Shown here piece by piece: positions 17,389 through 26,680 of a DNA stretch of 64,000 nt. The notes under the pieces were generated by a model, which was not told where the DNA came from, ran no database searches, and saw nothing but the letters and a program-made list of their open reading frames with translations. Origin of the DNA: Aequorivita echinoideorum (lineage in GTDB: Bacteria; Bacteroidota; Bacteroidia; Flavobacteriales; Flavobacteriaceae); contig NZ_JAHCTB010000002.1 in NCBI RefSeq assembly GCF_018476645.1, forward strand, positions 496,001-560,000, in the 5' to 3' direction. The translations under genes were made by a program, and so were the position numbers. Numbering within the stretch: the stretch's first letter is position 1; each line of letters opens with the position of its first letter.

Positions 17389-18036
17389 ATGCCCAGATTT
17401 ATTCAGCGATTGTATCCTGAATTGGTCTGGGCATTTTTCAATAAGAAAAATTCTGTTTATCTAACTTTTGATGATGGCCCCATTCCTGAGGTTACGCCGT
17501 GGGTTTTGGATGAACTTAAAAAGTTTAATGCCAAAGCAACTTTTTTTTGCATCGGGGAAAATGTACGGAAGCATCCCGAAATTTTTGAAAGAATTATAGC
17601 CGAAGGCCACGCCGTGGGCAACCACACTTTCAACCACTTAAATGGTTGGAAAACCTCTACTTCCGAATATATTGGGAATGTTGTAAAAGCTGAAAGACAG
17701 ATGCAAGATTCAGGGTTCAATTCCCATAACTTTCGGAATCAAAATTCGGGATTGTTGTTTCGTCCGCCGTATGGAAAAATAACCGGAAAACAATCAAAAT
17801 CCCTGCGTAAAAAAGGCTACAAAATTGTGATGTGGGATATAATAAGTTATGATTATGATTCCAATGTTTCCAAAGAAAAATGCCTCCAGAACGTGCTTAA
17901 AAACTTGAAAGGTGGAAGCATCATTGTTTTTCACGATAGCCTAAAGGCAGAAAAAAACCTTCGATTTGTTTTGCCGAAGGTCTTGAATGTTATTTCAAAT
18001 AAAAAATTTTCCATTAAGAAAATACCAACTTTTTAA
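17389..18036 (+). CDS. Polysaccharide deacetylase family protein (NodB)
   Basis: About 215 residues from ATG 17389 (MPRFIQRLYPELVW); a GTG at 17368, abutting the previous stop, is also in frame. The NodB motifs are present: LTFDDGPIP (metal Asp), HTFNHLNGW (His pair), RPPYGKITG and VFHDSLKA. There is no clear signal peptide, only an amphipathic N-terminus, so it may work at the inner face or be exported by other means. It follows the DUF2723 gene closely, hinting at one transcript and a joint role in glycan modification. Its last four bases overlap the convergent gene that follows. Confidence 0.85.
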   Translation: MPRFIQRLYPELVWAFFNKKNSVYLTFDDGPIPEVTPWVLDELKKFNAKATFFCIGENVRKHPEIFERIIAEGHAVGNHTFNHLNGWKTSTSEYIGNVVKAERQMQDSGFNSHNFRNQNSGLLFRPPYGKITGKQSKSLRKKGYKIVMWDIISYDYDSNVSKEKCLQNVLKNLKGGSIIVFHDSLKAEKNLRFVLPKVLNVISNKKFSIKKIPTF

Positions 18037-19451
18037 TCTAAGATTAGATTGTATGAAGTTGTTAAAAATTGTTCATTTCCACTAGTGAGTTTTTGTACAT
18101 ATATTTCAACATACTGTGATGGATTTATGTCTACTGTGCCTATAACCGAAACAGTTTGTCTTTGATTAGTTTGTAAAACATCATAAATGGCTGTAGTTCC
18201 CGGAACCAAAACACCATTCTTATATATGGAAAAGGCATAACGCGAACCTCCGGTAGCTGTAAATGAAATTGAAGCAAAAATATTAATAGATCTAGGTTTA
18301 CTTCCTTCGTAAGTAATTCTATTTGAAACGCTACTACTTGTTCTGAAATTTCTAACAGATATTGTAGTAACTGGTAACTTAAACGCGTTGTTATCTGTAA
18401 TGTTTACAACAGAAGAACTATCGTAATACAAATTTCCCGTTGCTACTTCGTCAGATTCTCGGGGTATTCCCGGACAATTCACTGTCCAAGAATTTGTAAA
18501 ATTATAACCTGGATATGTTCCTGTAGTATATTTTCTAATAAAACCAGAAGGAGCTGAGGTTGTTCCAGAAAATGCCCTACTTAATATGACACCATTTCCA
18601 ACTGTTGGATTTGAACTTACATCCATTGCTACATCAGACCCATTAAGTGAAGTGAACCCGCTCACTTTCTCAATCAACCCAAATGTACCGGTGAAAGTCT
18701 CAAATGTGCCATTATTTGAATCTAACCAAGCTTGATTATTTAAAAGCAAATTTCCAATATTATTATAGGTTATCCCATTGGCATTATTGACGAACTGTAC
18801 AATATTACTGAAATATAAACCTATATTGGAGATAGTTCCCACATTCGCAAAATTGGCAACCACAGTGTTTTGTACCAATAGAGAAGTTCCTCCTGTAATC
18901 GCAAAAGCTGAACCGCCACCAGTTAAGGTAACATTTCGGATACTGCCGCCTGTAGTCCCCTGGAAAATAGGCCCTGTAGCCTTAAATAAAACATCTTCAG
19001 ATGCATCTAAGCCAGAAATATAGGCACTATTTAAATCAATAGGAAAAGCCAAAGTTATGGTTCCATTAATTTCATATAAAGTATTGGATTGAAGCAAATA
19101 TTTGGAACCTCCGCCTGCTGCGAGTTCAGGTGCCAAATCTGCCACTGATTTTACCAATTTATAATTATTTCTTTGATTCGCACCTGAATTCAATCGTACC
19201 CAAGCGCCGGGAGCCGGAGTACTGTCGTAATAAAAGAAAGATTCCGCTGTGGTATCATAAACCAATAAACTGTTGGCAGGCGTAGTGATGGCGTTGCGCT
19301 GGGCTGTTGTCATTCTTGGCGCAAGCATACCTTGAGTAGTAGATGTAATGTCGAGTGCGGCAGTGGGATTGGGATTCGTATTTCCAATACCTACTTGAGA
19401 AAAAATTTGGGAGGTTATGAGCAAAATAAAGAGCAAAATTAAACTCTTCAT
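18033..19451 (-). CDS. Exported fibre-like surface protein of unknown function
   Basis: About 472 residues from ATG 19451 (MKSLILLFILLITSQIFSQ, a good signal peptide); an ATG 24 bases upstream is also in frame. The mature protein starts VGIGNTNPNPTAALDI, a repeat-like opening common in flavobacterial exported proteins that resembles tail-fibre stalks. It continues with LVYDTTAESFFYYD, then a Gly/Asn/Thr/Ser-rich body likely to form beta-helix or beta-sandwich structure. No type IX sorting tail was seen at the C-terminus, which ends in a jelly-roll-like segment (RYAFSIYKNGVLVPG). Cell-surface adhesion is a guess. It has only four bases of overlap with the convergent deacetylase. Confidence 0.75.
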   Translation of the reverse strand: MKSLILLFILLITSQIFSQVGIGNTNPNPTAALDITSTTQGMLAPRMTTAQRNAITTPANSLLVYDTTAESFFYYDSTPAPGAWVRLNSGANQRNNYKLVKSVADLAPELAAGGGSKYLLQSNTLYEINGTITLAFPIDLNSAYISGLDASEDVLFKATGPIFQGTTGGSIRNVTLTGGGSAFAITGGTSLLVQNTVVANFANVGTISNIGLYFSNIVQFVNNANGITYNNIGNLLLNNQAWLDSNNGTFETFTGTFGLIEKVSGFTSLNGSDVAMDVSSNPTVGNGVILSRAFSGTTSAPSGFIRKYTTGTYPGYNFTNSWTVNCPGIPRESDEVATGNLYYDSSSVVNITDNNAFKLPVTTISVRNFRTSSSVSNRITYEGSKPRSINIFASISFTATGGSRYAFSIYKNGVLVPGTTAIYDVLQTNQRQTVSVIGTVDINPSQYVEIYVQKLTSGNEQFLTTSYNLILD

Positions 19452-19651
19452 TATATTATTATAAGACTGGTTCATTGCTATTTGGGGATTAAGCGTAAAA
19501 CTATTCTTACAAATATATACTTCTTATCGGAAAAATTAGCCTTTAAACGATTAAATTAAAGAAATTTTAGGAAAAAAACTTTAGTATTTGGTTTAAATGA
19601 AAACCATATAAAATATGAATACTTTAACTTATGAATAATTAGAACAATATT

Positions 19652-19948
19652 TCAAAAATATTCCTTCACCAAACCTATAAGCGTATTTGCGTCCTGCTCC
19701 CCACTCTGGCGCCATTTCATCTCGCCATTTTTGTAGATCATTAATGTGGGAAGCCCTTTAACTCTTAGTGCCTCTGCAAGTTCCTTATTTTTCTCGACGT
19801 CAATTTTTATTACGCGGGCCTTATCGCCCAAAGCCGCAGCAACATCCCGTAATACCGGATGCATCCCTTTGCAGGCTTCATCCCACTCCGCATAAAAATC
19901 CAAAAGGACAGGAATGCGGGTTTCAATTAATTCTCCAAATTTTGACAT
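19652..19948 (-). CDS. Thioredoxin-like protein with the first active-site Cys replaced
   Basis: 98 residues, thioredoxin length without signal peptide. LLDFYAEWDEACKGMHPVL at about 15-33 is the active-site helix. Thioredoxins have WCGPCK here, so the pair CxxC has become DxxC and only the second Cys remains. The cis-Pro loop is kept (VKGLPTLMIYKNG). It cannot carry out normal dithiol reduction. It may bind partners, act as a monothiol, or sense redox state. It stands alone, with the metallophosphoesterase gene downstream in the opposite reading order (the two start sites are not adjacent). Confidence 0.85.
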   Translation of the reverse strand: MSKFGELIETRIPVLLDFYAEWDEACKGMHPVLRDVAAALGDKARVIKIDVEKNKELAEALRVKGLPTLMIYKNGEMKWRQSGEQDANTLIGLVKEYF

Positions 19949-20002
19949 TTACGTAATGTGTTAGTTGAACAATTGTACTACAAATATAGCATTTCCCATA
20001 TA

Positions 20003-21229
20003 CTAAACGGTATTGCGTTTCTTTTTAAGTTGAATCACGGTTATTTCGGGCCAAATTCCTACACGCCCAGGATACCCCAAATATCCAAAGCCCCTATTCA
20101 CATTTATATAACGACCAAATTCCTCATAAATCCCAGCCCAGTTTTTATATCTGTATTTTACCGGACTCCATTTTATGAGACCGGGAATCTCGATTCCAAA
20201 CTGCATGCCGTGCGTGTGTCCACTTAAGGTTAAATGAAAATTGCGATCGTCGGTTTTCACCTTTTCCTGCCAATGTGAAGGATCGTGGCTCATCAAAATC
20301 TTAAAGTCTGAGGATTCTATTCCCTCACAAGCCTTGTCAAGGTCACCCGCTTTTTTGAAGCCGCCTGCGCCCCAGTTTTCCACACCTACCAAGGCGATTT
20401 TTTCGCCATTTCTTTCCAAATATTTATTTTCGTTCAGCAAAAGTTGCCAGCCCATTTCGCGTTGCGAATTTTTTAATCGATCCAGATTCTCACCTTGCTC
20501 GCTTCGATTTTTCCACGAAACATAATCGCCATAATCGTGATTTCCCAAAACTGAAAAAACCCCATCTCTTGCTTTTAAAGTTGAAAAAAGTTCTTTCCAA
20601 TTGTTCAATTCATCCGCAACATTATTTACCAAATCTCCAGTAAAAAGAATTGCATCGCTCTGCTGCTCATTCACGAGATTGATAGCATATTCTACCTTTT
20701 CATGATTATCGAAACTACCGCTATGGATATCGCTTATTTGGGTTAACGTGTAGCCGTCAAAGGCTTCTGGAAGATCTTCAAATTCAAGAGCATATTTAAG
20801 AACACGATAATCATATTTCCCTTTGACCATTCCATAAATAAGCGATGCAAAAGGAATTGCCGCTATTCCCAAAGCCACGGTACTTACAAATTTTCTTCGG
20901 GAAGGCATATAAAATGCTTTTTCACTGCCGGAAAATTTCATAAATATTCCAACAAAAAATCGCACAATATCTTCCCCGAACATGAATATAACAAGCAAAA
21001 GTTTGGGGACGAAAACAGCAAGAAAAATCCCGAACACGTACATTCTGGGAGGTTCCATCATTTTTTCGGAACCGCGCAGCGAGATTTCATAGATTATTCC
21101 CGCCAATAGCAGCAATGAGATGAGTATGTAAACACCGTAGAACCACTGATTTTTGGTAATCGTTTTTATGCTCTGAAACGCATAAATATCTACAAAAATG
21201 TAAAAAAGGATAAAAAGAAACCAGCGCAT
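20003..21229 (-). CDS. Membrane-anchored metallophosphoesterase
   Basis: About 408 residues from ATG 21229 (MRWFLFILFYIFVDIY); a TTG 27 bases upstream is less likely. Four hydrophobic spans fill the first 150 residues, then a calcineurin-like phosphoesterase domain: QISDIHSGSFD, FTGDLVNN, LGNHDYGDY, MSHDPSHW and LSGHTHGMQFG give the complete two-metal set. The layout resembles the YkuE/YaeI group, which includes UDP-diacylglucosamine or phosphodiester hydrolases. The actual substrate is unknown. It stands alone on the minus strand. Confidence 0.9.
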   Translation of the reverse strand: MRWFLFILFYIFVDIYAFQSIKTITKNQWFYGVYILISLLLLAGIIYEISLRGSEKMMEPPRMYVFGIFLAVFVPKLLLVIFMFGEDIVRFFVGIFMKFSGSEKAFYMPSRRKFVSTVALGIAAIPFASLIYGMVKGKYDYRVLKYALEFEDLPEAFDGYTLTQISDIHSGSFDNHEKVEYAINLVNEQQSDAILFTGDLVNNVADELNNWKELFSTLKARDGVFSVLGNHDYGDYVSWKNRSEQGENLDRLKNSQREMGWQLLLNENKYLERNGEKIALVGVENWGAGGFKKAGDLDKACEGIESSDFKILMSHDPSHWQEKVKTDDRNFHLTLSGHTHGMQFGIEIPGLIKWSPVKYRYKNWAGIYEEFGRYINVNRGFGYLGYPGRVGIWPEITVIQLKKKRNTV

Positions 21230-21328
21230 ATTTGAAAGAATTTTTAAAGGTAACAAGTTTCGAAAAAAGGAAGCGGGCGTTCACTTTATTTTAACGGTTT
21301 TAGTATCTTTCAAAGCCAAACCTTGTAA

Positions 21329-24265
21329 ATGAAAAAGCCATTATCTCTTTTCTTTATTCTCTTTTCTTTTTTCTGCTTTTCCCAGGAAAATAGTTCTTCC
21401 AAAAAACTAATTAATTATGTAAATCCATTCATCGGCACTGGTGGCCACGGCCACACTTATCCCGGCGCCACGCTGCCTTTTGGGATGATGCAGTTGAGCC
21501 CGGACACACGTTTGGATGGCTGGGACGGTTGTAGCGGTTACCACTACAGCGATGAATATATTTATGGATTTTCGCACACCCACCTCAGCGGCACGGGCGT
21601 AAGCGATTATGGCGATGTGCTTTTAATGCCAACAAATGAAGTAAATTTTAATAACGGATCTGACGGAAATTCGGGGTACAAAGCACATTTTTCGCACGAT
21701 AATGAAAAAGCCTCCCCAGGATATTATAAAGTTTTGCTCGACAAAACCAATATTGAAGTGGAACTAACAGTTTCAAAACGAAGTGGAATCCATCATTACA
21801 CGTTTCCGAAGGGTTCAAAACAGATTGTAATTCTCGATCTCGACCATCGCGACAAGATTCTTTCATCTGAAATTAGACCCCTTTCAAAAACCGAAATCTC
21901 CGGTCACCGACATTCCGAAGCGTGGGCAAAGGACCAGCGGCTTTTTTTCAACATTGAATTTTCCCGTCCGTATAAATCGGTTACCCATTATACTTCCACA
22001 GAAAATTCCCCCTTTGGGGGTAAGGGGGCCAAAGCGGCCTTTGAATTTGATGCTTCCGCCGAAAAAGATCTTTTTGTGAAAGTTGGCATTTCGGCTGTTA
22101 ATGAAAAAGGGGCATATGAAAATCGAACTTTTGAATTGCGTCATAAATCGTTTGAGGAAATTAAGACTGAAGCCGAGACTGCGTGGGAAAATCAGTTAGA
22201 AAAAATAGTGATTGAAACTCAAAGTATTGACCAAAAAACCATTTTCTACACAGCGCTTTATCACACGATGATTGCGCCAAATCTCTATCAGGATGTTGAC
22301 GGTCGCTACCGCGGAATGGATTTGGAAATCCATCAAAGCAACGATTTTGAAAATTACACTGTTTTTTCACTTTGGGATACCTATCGCGCGGCGCATCCGC
22401 TTTACACAATTATTGAAAAAGATCGCACCACACATTTTATAAATTCGCTTTTGGCGAAATATGATGAGGGTGGCATACTTCCCATTTGGCCATTAGCGGG
22501 CAATTACACGTGGTGTATGGTCGGGTATCACGCCGTGCCCGTAATTTCGGACGCGTATCTAAAAGGAATTCGAGGTTTTGATGCCGAGAAAGCGTTGCAA
22601 GCAATGAAACACAGTGCGATGCAGGATAAACTGGGATTGAAAAGCTATAAGGAATTCGGGTTTATTCCCGTGGAGGAAGAAAGCGAATCGGTTTCAAAAA
22701 CGCTGGAATATGCATACAATGATTGGACTATTGCCCAAATGGCGAAAGCGATGGGCAAAACTGAGGATTATAATTATTTTATGGAAAGGTCACAAAACTA
22801 TAAAAACGTTTTTGACCCCGAAACCAAGTTTATGCGCGGCCGTTTCCGCAATACGTGGTTTGCTCCTTTTGATCCGTACGAAGTGAATTTCAATTACACC
22901 GAAGCCAATTCGTGGCAATACAGTTTTTACGCCCCACAGGATATTTCTGGTTTGGTAAATTTAATGGGCGGAAAGGCTGAATTTGAAAAACAGCTCGACA
23001 AACTTTTCACTGCAAAAAAGGAAACTTCCGGCCGCGAACAAGCTGATATTACTGGTTTGATCGGCCAATACGCCCACGGAAACGAGCCCAGCCACCATAT
23101 GGCCTATCTCTATAATTTCGTAAACAAACCTGCAAAAACACAGGAAAAAATTCATCAAATTTTAAATGAAAAGTACCAAAATGCTCCCGACGGAATTTCG
23201 GGTAATGAAGATTGCGGCCAAATGAGCGCGTGGTACGTTTTCAGCGCGATGGGTTTTTATCCCGTAACGCCTGCAAGCAATCAATATATTATTGGCACGC
23301 CTTTGTTTGAAAGCACTACGATAAATTTAGAGGACGGAAAAAAGTTTGAAATTGCTGCTGAAAATCTTTCAGATGAAAACAAATACATCGCTTCGGCAAC
23401 GTTGAATGGAAAACCGTTAACCCGAAGTTATATCAATCATTCCGAAATTATGGATGGTGGAAAACTGGTTTTCAAAATGACCGATAAACCTTCCACTTGG
23501 GCAACAAAAGATGAAGAAATCCCAAAGACAGAAATCACCGAAAATTTGATTGTTCCCGCGCCATTTATTGCAAAAGGCGATGTTGCTTTTAAAAATAAAA
23601 CTGAAATTTCATTGGACCTGCCTATTTATGAAGCCGAGATTCTATACAGTATAAATAATTCTGAATTTAAAATTTATTCTGAACCATTTACAATTTCCGA
23701 AGAAACAGAATTGAGAACATATTCATCTAACGGTTACGGAAAAGAAAGCAAAACACTTTCAACCCATTTCTACAAAATCGACCCAAACCTCAGCATAAAA
23801 TTGGAAACCGAATACGCAAACCAATACAATGGTGGTGGGGATAACGCCTTGATTGACGGCGTTCAAGGCGCAATTGATTTTAGGACGGGCTCGTGGCAGG
23901 GCTATCACGATACGGATTTAAAAGCGACTTTGGATTTGGGCTCAAAAAAAGAAGTACAAACTGTTTCAGTTAATTTTCTGCAGGACCAACGTGCATGGAT
24001 ATTTTATCCCACCGAAGTTTCCTGTTCGGTTTCGGAAAACGGAAAAGATTTTACCGAATTGCCAATTCAAAAAATTGACGCCGAAATCCCTTCGGAGGAA
24101 GCGGGAATCAAAACAATTCAATTCGAAATAAATAAAAACATCCAATTCATAAGAATTACTGCAAAAAACTTCGGAGCCCTCCCGAAAGGACATTTGGGGT
24201 ATGGCGGAAAGGCTTGGCTTTTTGTGGATGAAATCAGCCCCCTAATCCCAAAAGGAGACAACTAA
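21329..24265 (+). CDS. GH92 alpha-mannosidase with C-terminal carbohydrate-binding domains
   Basis: 978 residues. A signal peptide (MKKPLSLFFILFSFFCFSQ) is followed by the GH92 domain: NPFIGTGGHGHTYPGATLPFGMMQLSPD at about 31-58, FSLWDTYRAAHPL near 350, HGNEPSHHMAYLYNF near 590 and GNEDCGQMSAWYVFSAMGFYPV near 628. Residues about 760-830 look like a chitobiase-C/beta-sandwich segment. Residues about 835-970 look like an F5/8 type C (CBM32-like) domain. GH92 enzymes are calcium-dependent exo-alpha-mannosidases acting on N-glycans and mannans. It opens a four-gene operon with a second GH92, a glycosylasparaginase and a sugar permease. Confidence 0.93.
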   Translation: MKKPLSLFFILFSFFCFSQENSSSKKLINYVNPFIGTGGHGHTYPGATLPFGMMQLSPDTRLDGWDGCSGYHYSDEYIYGFSHTHLSGTGVSDYGDVLLMPTNEVNFNNGSDGNSGYKAHFSHDNEKASPGYYKVLLDKTNIEVELTVSKRSGIHHYTFPKGSKQIVILDLDHRDKILSSEIRPLSKTEISGHRHSEAWAKDQRLFFNIEFSRPYKSVTHYTSTENSPFGGKGAKAAFEFDASAEKDLFVKVGISAVNEKGAYENRTFELRHKSFEEIKTEAETAWENQLEKIVIETQSIDQKTIFYTALYHTMIAPNLYQDVDGRYRGMDLEIHQSNDFENYTVFSLWDTYRAAHPLYTIIEKDRTTHFINSLLAKYDEGGILPIWPLAGNYTWCMVGYHAVPVISDAYLKGIRGFDAEKALQAMKHSAMQDKLGLKSYKEFGFIPVEEESESVSKTLEYAYNDWTIAQMAKAMGKTEDYNYFMERSQNYKNVFDPETKFMRGRFRNTWFAPFDPYEVNFNYTEANSWQYSFYAPQDISGLVNLMGGKAEFEKQLDKLFTAKKETSGREQADITGLIGQYAHGNEPSHHMAYLYNFVNKPAKTQEKIHQILNEKYQNAPDGISGNEDCGQMSAWYVFSAMGFYPVTPASNQYIIGTPLFESTTINLEDGKKFEIAAENLSDENKYIASATLNGKPLTRSYINHSEIMDGGKLVFKMTDKPSTWATKDEEIPKTEITENLIVPAPFIAKGDVAFKNKTEISLDLPIYEAEILYSINNSEFKIYSEPFTISEETELRTYSSNGYGKESKTLSTHFYKIDPNLSIKLETEYANQYNGGGDNALIDGVQGAIDFRTGSWQGYHDTDLKATLDLGSKKEVQTVSVNFLQDQRAWIFYPTEVSCSVSENGKDFTELPIQKIDAEIPSEEAGIKTIQFEINKNIQFIRITAKNFGALPKGHLGYGGKAWLFVDEISPLIPKGDN

Positions 24266-24270
24266 AATAT

Positions 24271-24294
24271 GTCTGGTCGAGCGCAGTCGAGACC
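24271..24294. repeat. REP-like palindromic element
   Basis: GGTCGAGCGCAGTCGAGACC in the 50-base gap between the two GH92 genes forms an imperfect hairpin. It shares the 12-base core GAGCGCAGTCGA with the element at 26636-26660, suggesting a dispersed family. Confidence 0.55.
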
Positions 24295-24315
24295 ATTTTT
24301 TAATTAAAATTTAAA

Positions 24316-26604
24316 ATGATAAAAAAACTGATTTTCACCATCGCAATTTTCAGTTGTGTAAACACATTCGCACAAACCAAGGATTTCACGCAATTTGTAA
24401 ATCCATTTATTGGCACGGACCGGATGGGGCACACCTTTCCCGGTGCCACGGCACCTTTCGGAATGGTGCAATTGAGTCCGCAGACAAATGTGCAAACAAT
24501 GGTCAAACCCGATGGAAGTTACAACCCAAAAACCTATGAATATTGCGCCGGTTATCAATATGCAGATTCCACAATTATCGGGTTTGCGCATACCAATTTC
24601 AGCGGAACGGGACATTCTGATCTGGGCGATTTTTTGGTGATGCCAACGGTTGGGAAATTGGTTCTGGACCCGCTAAAAACGGAAACTGGCGAAAAAGGTT
24701 TTGCTTCCACATTTTCACATACAAACGAAATGGCCTCACCCGGATTTTATAAAGTGAAATTGGACGATTACAAAATTACAGCAGCGCTTACTGCCAGCGA
24801 CCGCGTGGGTTTTCATCAATATACTTTCCCGAAAAGTGATGAGGCGCATATTATTCTCGATATGGTTTACAACGTTTACGGGCACGACGATAAAAATGTG
24901 TGGACTTTTGTTCGTGTTGAAAACGATTCCACGGTTACAGGTTATCGGCAAACACACGGCTGGGCGCGGACTCGGACGGTTTATTTTGCGATGGAATTTT
25001 CAAAACCTTTCAAAAGTTACGGCCATAAAAAATATGACAAAGCCAAATACAACGGTTTTTACAGAAAATTTAACGAGGAAGAAAATTTCCCCGAAATGGC
25101 CGGAAAGGAAATTCGTGCCTACTTCAATTTTGATACTTCGGAAAACGAAAAAATTGCTATAAAATTCGCACTGTCTTCCGTTAGTACGGAAGGGGCGATG
25201 AAAAACCTAAAAGCTGAAATTCCGCATTGGGATTTTGAAAAAACCAAAGCCGAAACCCAACATAAATGGAACAGCGAACTTTCAAAAATTGAAGTAAAAT
25301 CAATAACACCCGAAGATAAAATCAATTTTTACACCGCGCTTTACCATACGATGCTCAGCCCAATTATTTACGAGGATGTGGACGGAAAATACCGCGGACT
25401 GGATCAAAACATCCATACTTCGGAAGGTTTTACCAATTACACCATTTTTTCACTTTGGGATACCTACCGCGCGCTGCATCCGCTTTTCAATATTTTGCAG
25501 CCAAAACGCAATAATGATATGATAAAAAGTATGCTCGCCCACCACGATCAAAGTGTGCATAAAATGTTGCCCATTTGGAGCCATTATGCCAATGAAAATT
25601 GGTGTATGATTGGCTATCACGCCACTTCGGTAATTGCAGATGCGGTGGCGAAAAACGTAGGCGATTTCGATAAAACCCACGCCTTGCAAGCTTCCATAAA
25701 CACTGCAAATGTTGATTATTTTGATGGCGTTGGCGATTACAAAAAAATGGGCTTTGTTCCCGAGGACAAAAGCAGTTCGTCAGTTTCGAAAACCTTGGAA
25801 TATGCTTATGACGACTGGTGCATTGCGCAAATCGCTCAACGAGTTGGTAATATTGAAGCTGAAAATGAATATTTGGCACGTTCGGAATATTTCAAAAATG
25901 TGTATGACCCGAAAATTGGCTATATGCGACCGAAACTTTCCGATGAAAAATTCAGAAAGGAATTTGATCCGCTTGATACGCACGGACAAGGCTTTATTGA
26001 AGGCAATGCTTGGAACTACGGGCTTTATGTACCGCAGAATTTGGATGAAATGATTGCAATGATGGGCGGAAAGGAACGGTTTTCAAAACATTTGGATTCG
26101 CTTTTCACCATGGAACTCGACGATAAGTACATTGAAAAAAATGAGGACATCACCCGCGACGGAATTATGGGCAATTACGTGCACGGCAACGAACCTGGCC
26201 ACCATATTCCGTATATTTATAATTGGACCGGAGAGGATTGGAAAACACAGGAACGCGTTCGGAAAATTATGAACGAAATGTACGCCCCAAAAGAGGACGG
26301 CCTTTGTGGAAATGACGATGCCGGACAAATGAGCGCGTGGTATATTTTCAGCGCATTGGGTTTTTATCCCGTTACTCCCGGCTCGCCCAATTATGCTTTG
26401 GGAAGTCCGTTGGTTGCGGAAGCAGTTTTGCATTTGGACGGAAATTCAGTAAAAATCATTGCAAAAAACCAAAGCCCAAAAAATGTGTATGTGAAAAGCG
26501 TTTCGGTTGATGGAAAAAAACTGGAGCGGAATTTTTTAACGCACGATGAGGTTACAAAGAGCAAAGAGATTGTTTTTGAAATGAGCTTGAAAAGAAAGGA
26601 TTAA
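24316..26604 (+). CDS. GH92 alpha-mannosidase
   Basis: 762 residues, the catalytic core alone. A signal peptide (MIKKLIFTIAIFSCVNTFAQ) precedes NPFIGTDRMGHTFPGATAPFGMVQLSPQ. FSLWDTYRALHPLF, HGNEPGHHIPYIYNW and GNDDAGQMSAWYIFSALGFYPV are all present. It lacks the C-terminal binding domains of the previous GH92, and the two diverge enough (for example GNDDA against GNEDC) that they may cleave different mannosyl linkages. The linkage cannot be read from sequence. It is 50 bases downstream of the first GH92 with a REP-like hairpin between. Confidence 0.93.
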   Translation: MIKKLIFTIAIFSCVNTFAQTKDFTQFVNPFIGTDRMGHTFPGATAPFGMVQLSPQTNVQTMVKPDGSYNPKTYEYCAGYQYADSTIIGFAHTNFSGTGHSDLGDFLVMPTVGKLVLDPLKTETGEKGFASTFSHTNEMASPGFYKVKLDDYKITAALTASDRVGFHQYTFPKSDEAHIILDMVYNVYGHDDKNVWTFVRVENDSTVTGYRQTHGWARTRTVYFAMEFSKPFKSYGHKKYDKAKYNGFYRKFNEEENFPEMAGKEIRAYFNFDTSENEKIAIKFALSSVSTEGAMKNLKAEIPHWDFEKTKAETQHKWNSELSKIEVKSITPEDKINFYTALYHTMLSPIIYEDVDGKYRGLDQNIHTSEGFTNYTIFSLWDTYRALHPLFNILQPKRNNDMIKSMLAHHDQSVHKMLPIWSHYANENWCMIGYHATSVIADAVAKNVGDFDKTHALQASINTANVDYFDGVGDYKKMGFVPEDKSSSSVSKTLEYAYDDWCIAQIAQRVGNIEAENEYLARSEYFKNVYDPKIGYMRPKLSDEKFRKEFDPLDTHGQGFIEGNAWNYGLYVPQNLDEMIAMMGGKERFSKHLDSLFTMELDDKYIEKNEDITRDGIMGNYVHGNEPGHHIPYIYNWTGEDWKTQERVRKIMNEMYAPKEDGLCGNDDAGQMSAWYIFSALGFYPVTPGSPNYALGSPLVAEAVLHLDGNSVKIIAKNQSPKNVYVKSVSVDGKKLERNFLTHDEVTKSKEIVFEMSLKRKD

Positions 26605-26635
26605 ATGACAAAAAGACGAAAAGAAAAAATAAACT

Positions 26636-26660
26636 GTCACCCTGAGCGCAGTCGAAGGGC
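26636..26660. repeat. REP-like palindromic element
   Basis: GTCACCCTGAGCGCAGTCGAAGGG lies in the gap before the glycosylasparaginase gene. CCCT and AGGG ends can pair. The core GAGCGCAGTCGA is shared with the element at 24271-24294. Such sequences are frequent between flavobacterial genes. Confidence 0.55.
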
Positions 26661-26680
26661 TTAAAACTGAAAATATAATT

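Noticed and set aside
25487-25879. 130-residue minus-strand open frame in the second GH92
   Set aside because: Shadow frame rich in His, Gln and Cys; the GH92 frame is complete and conserved.
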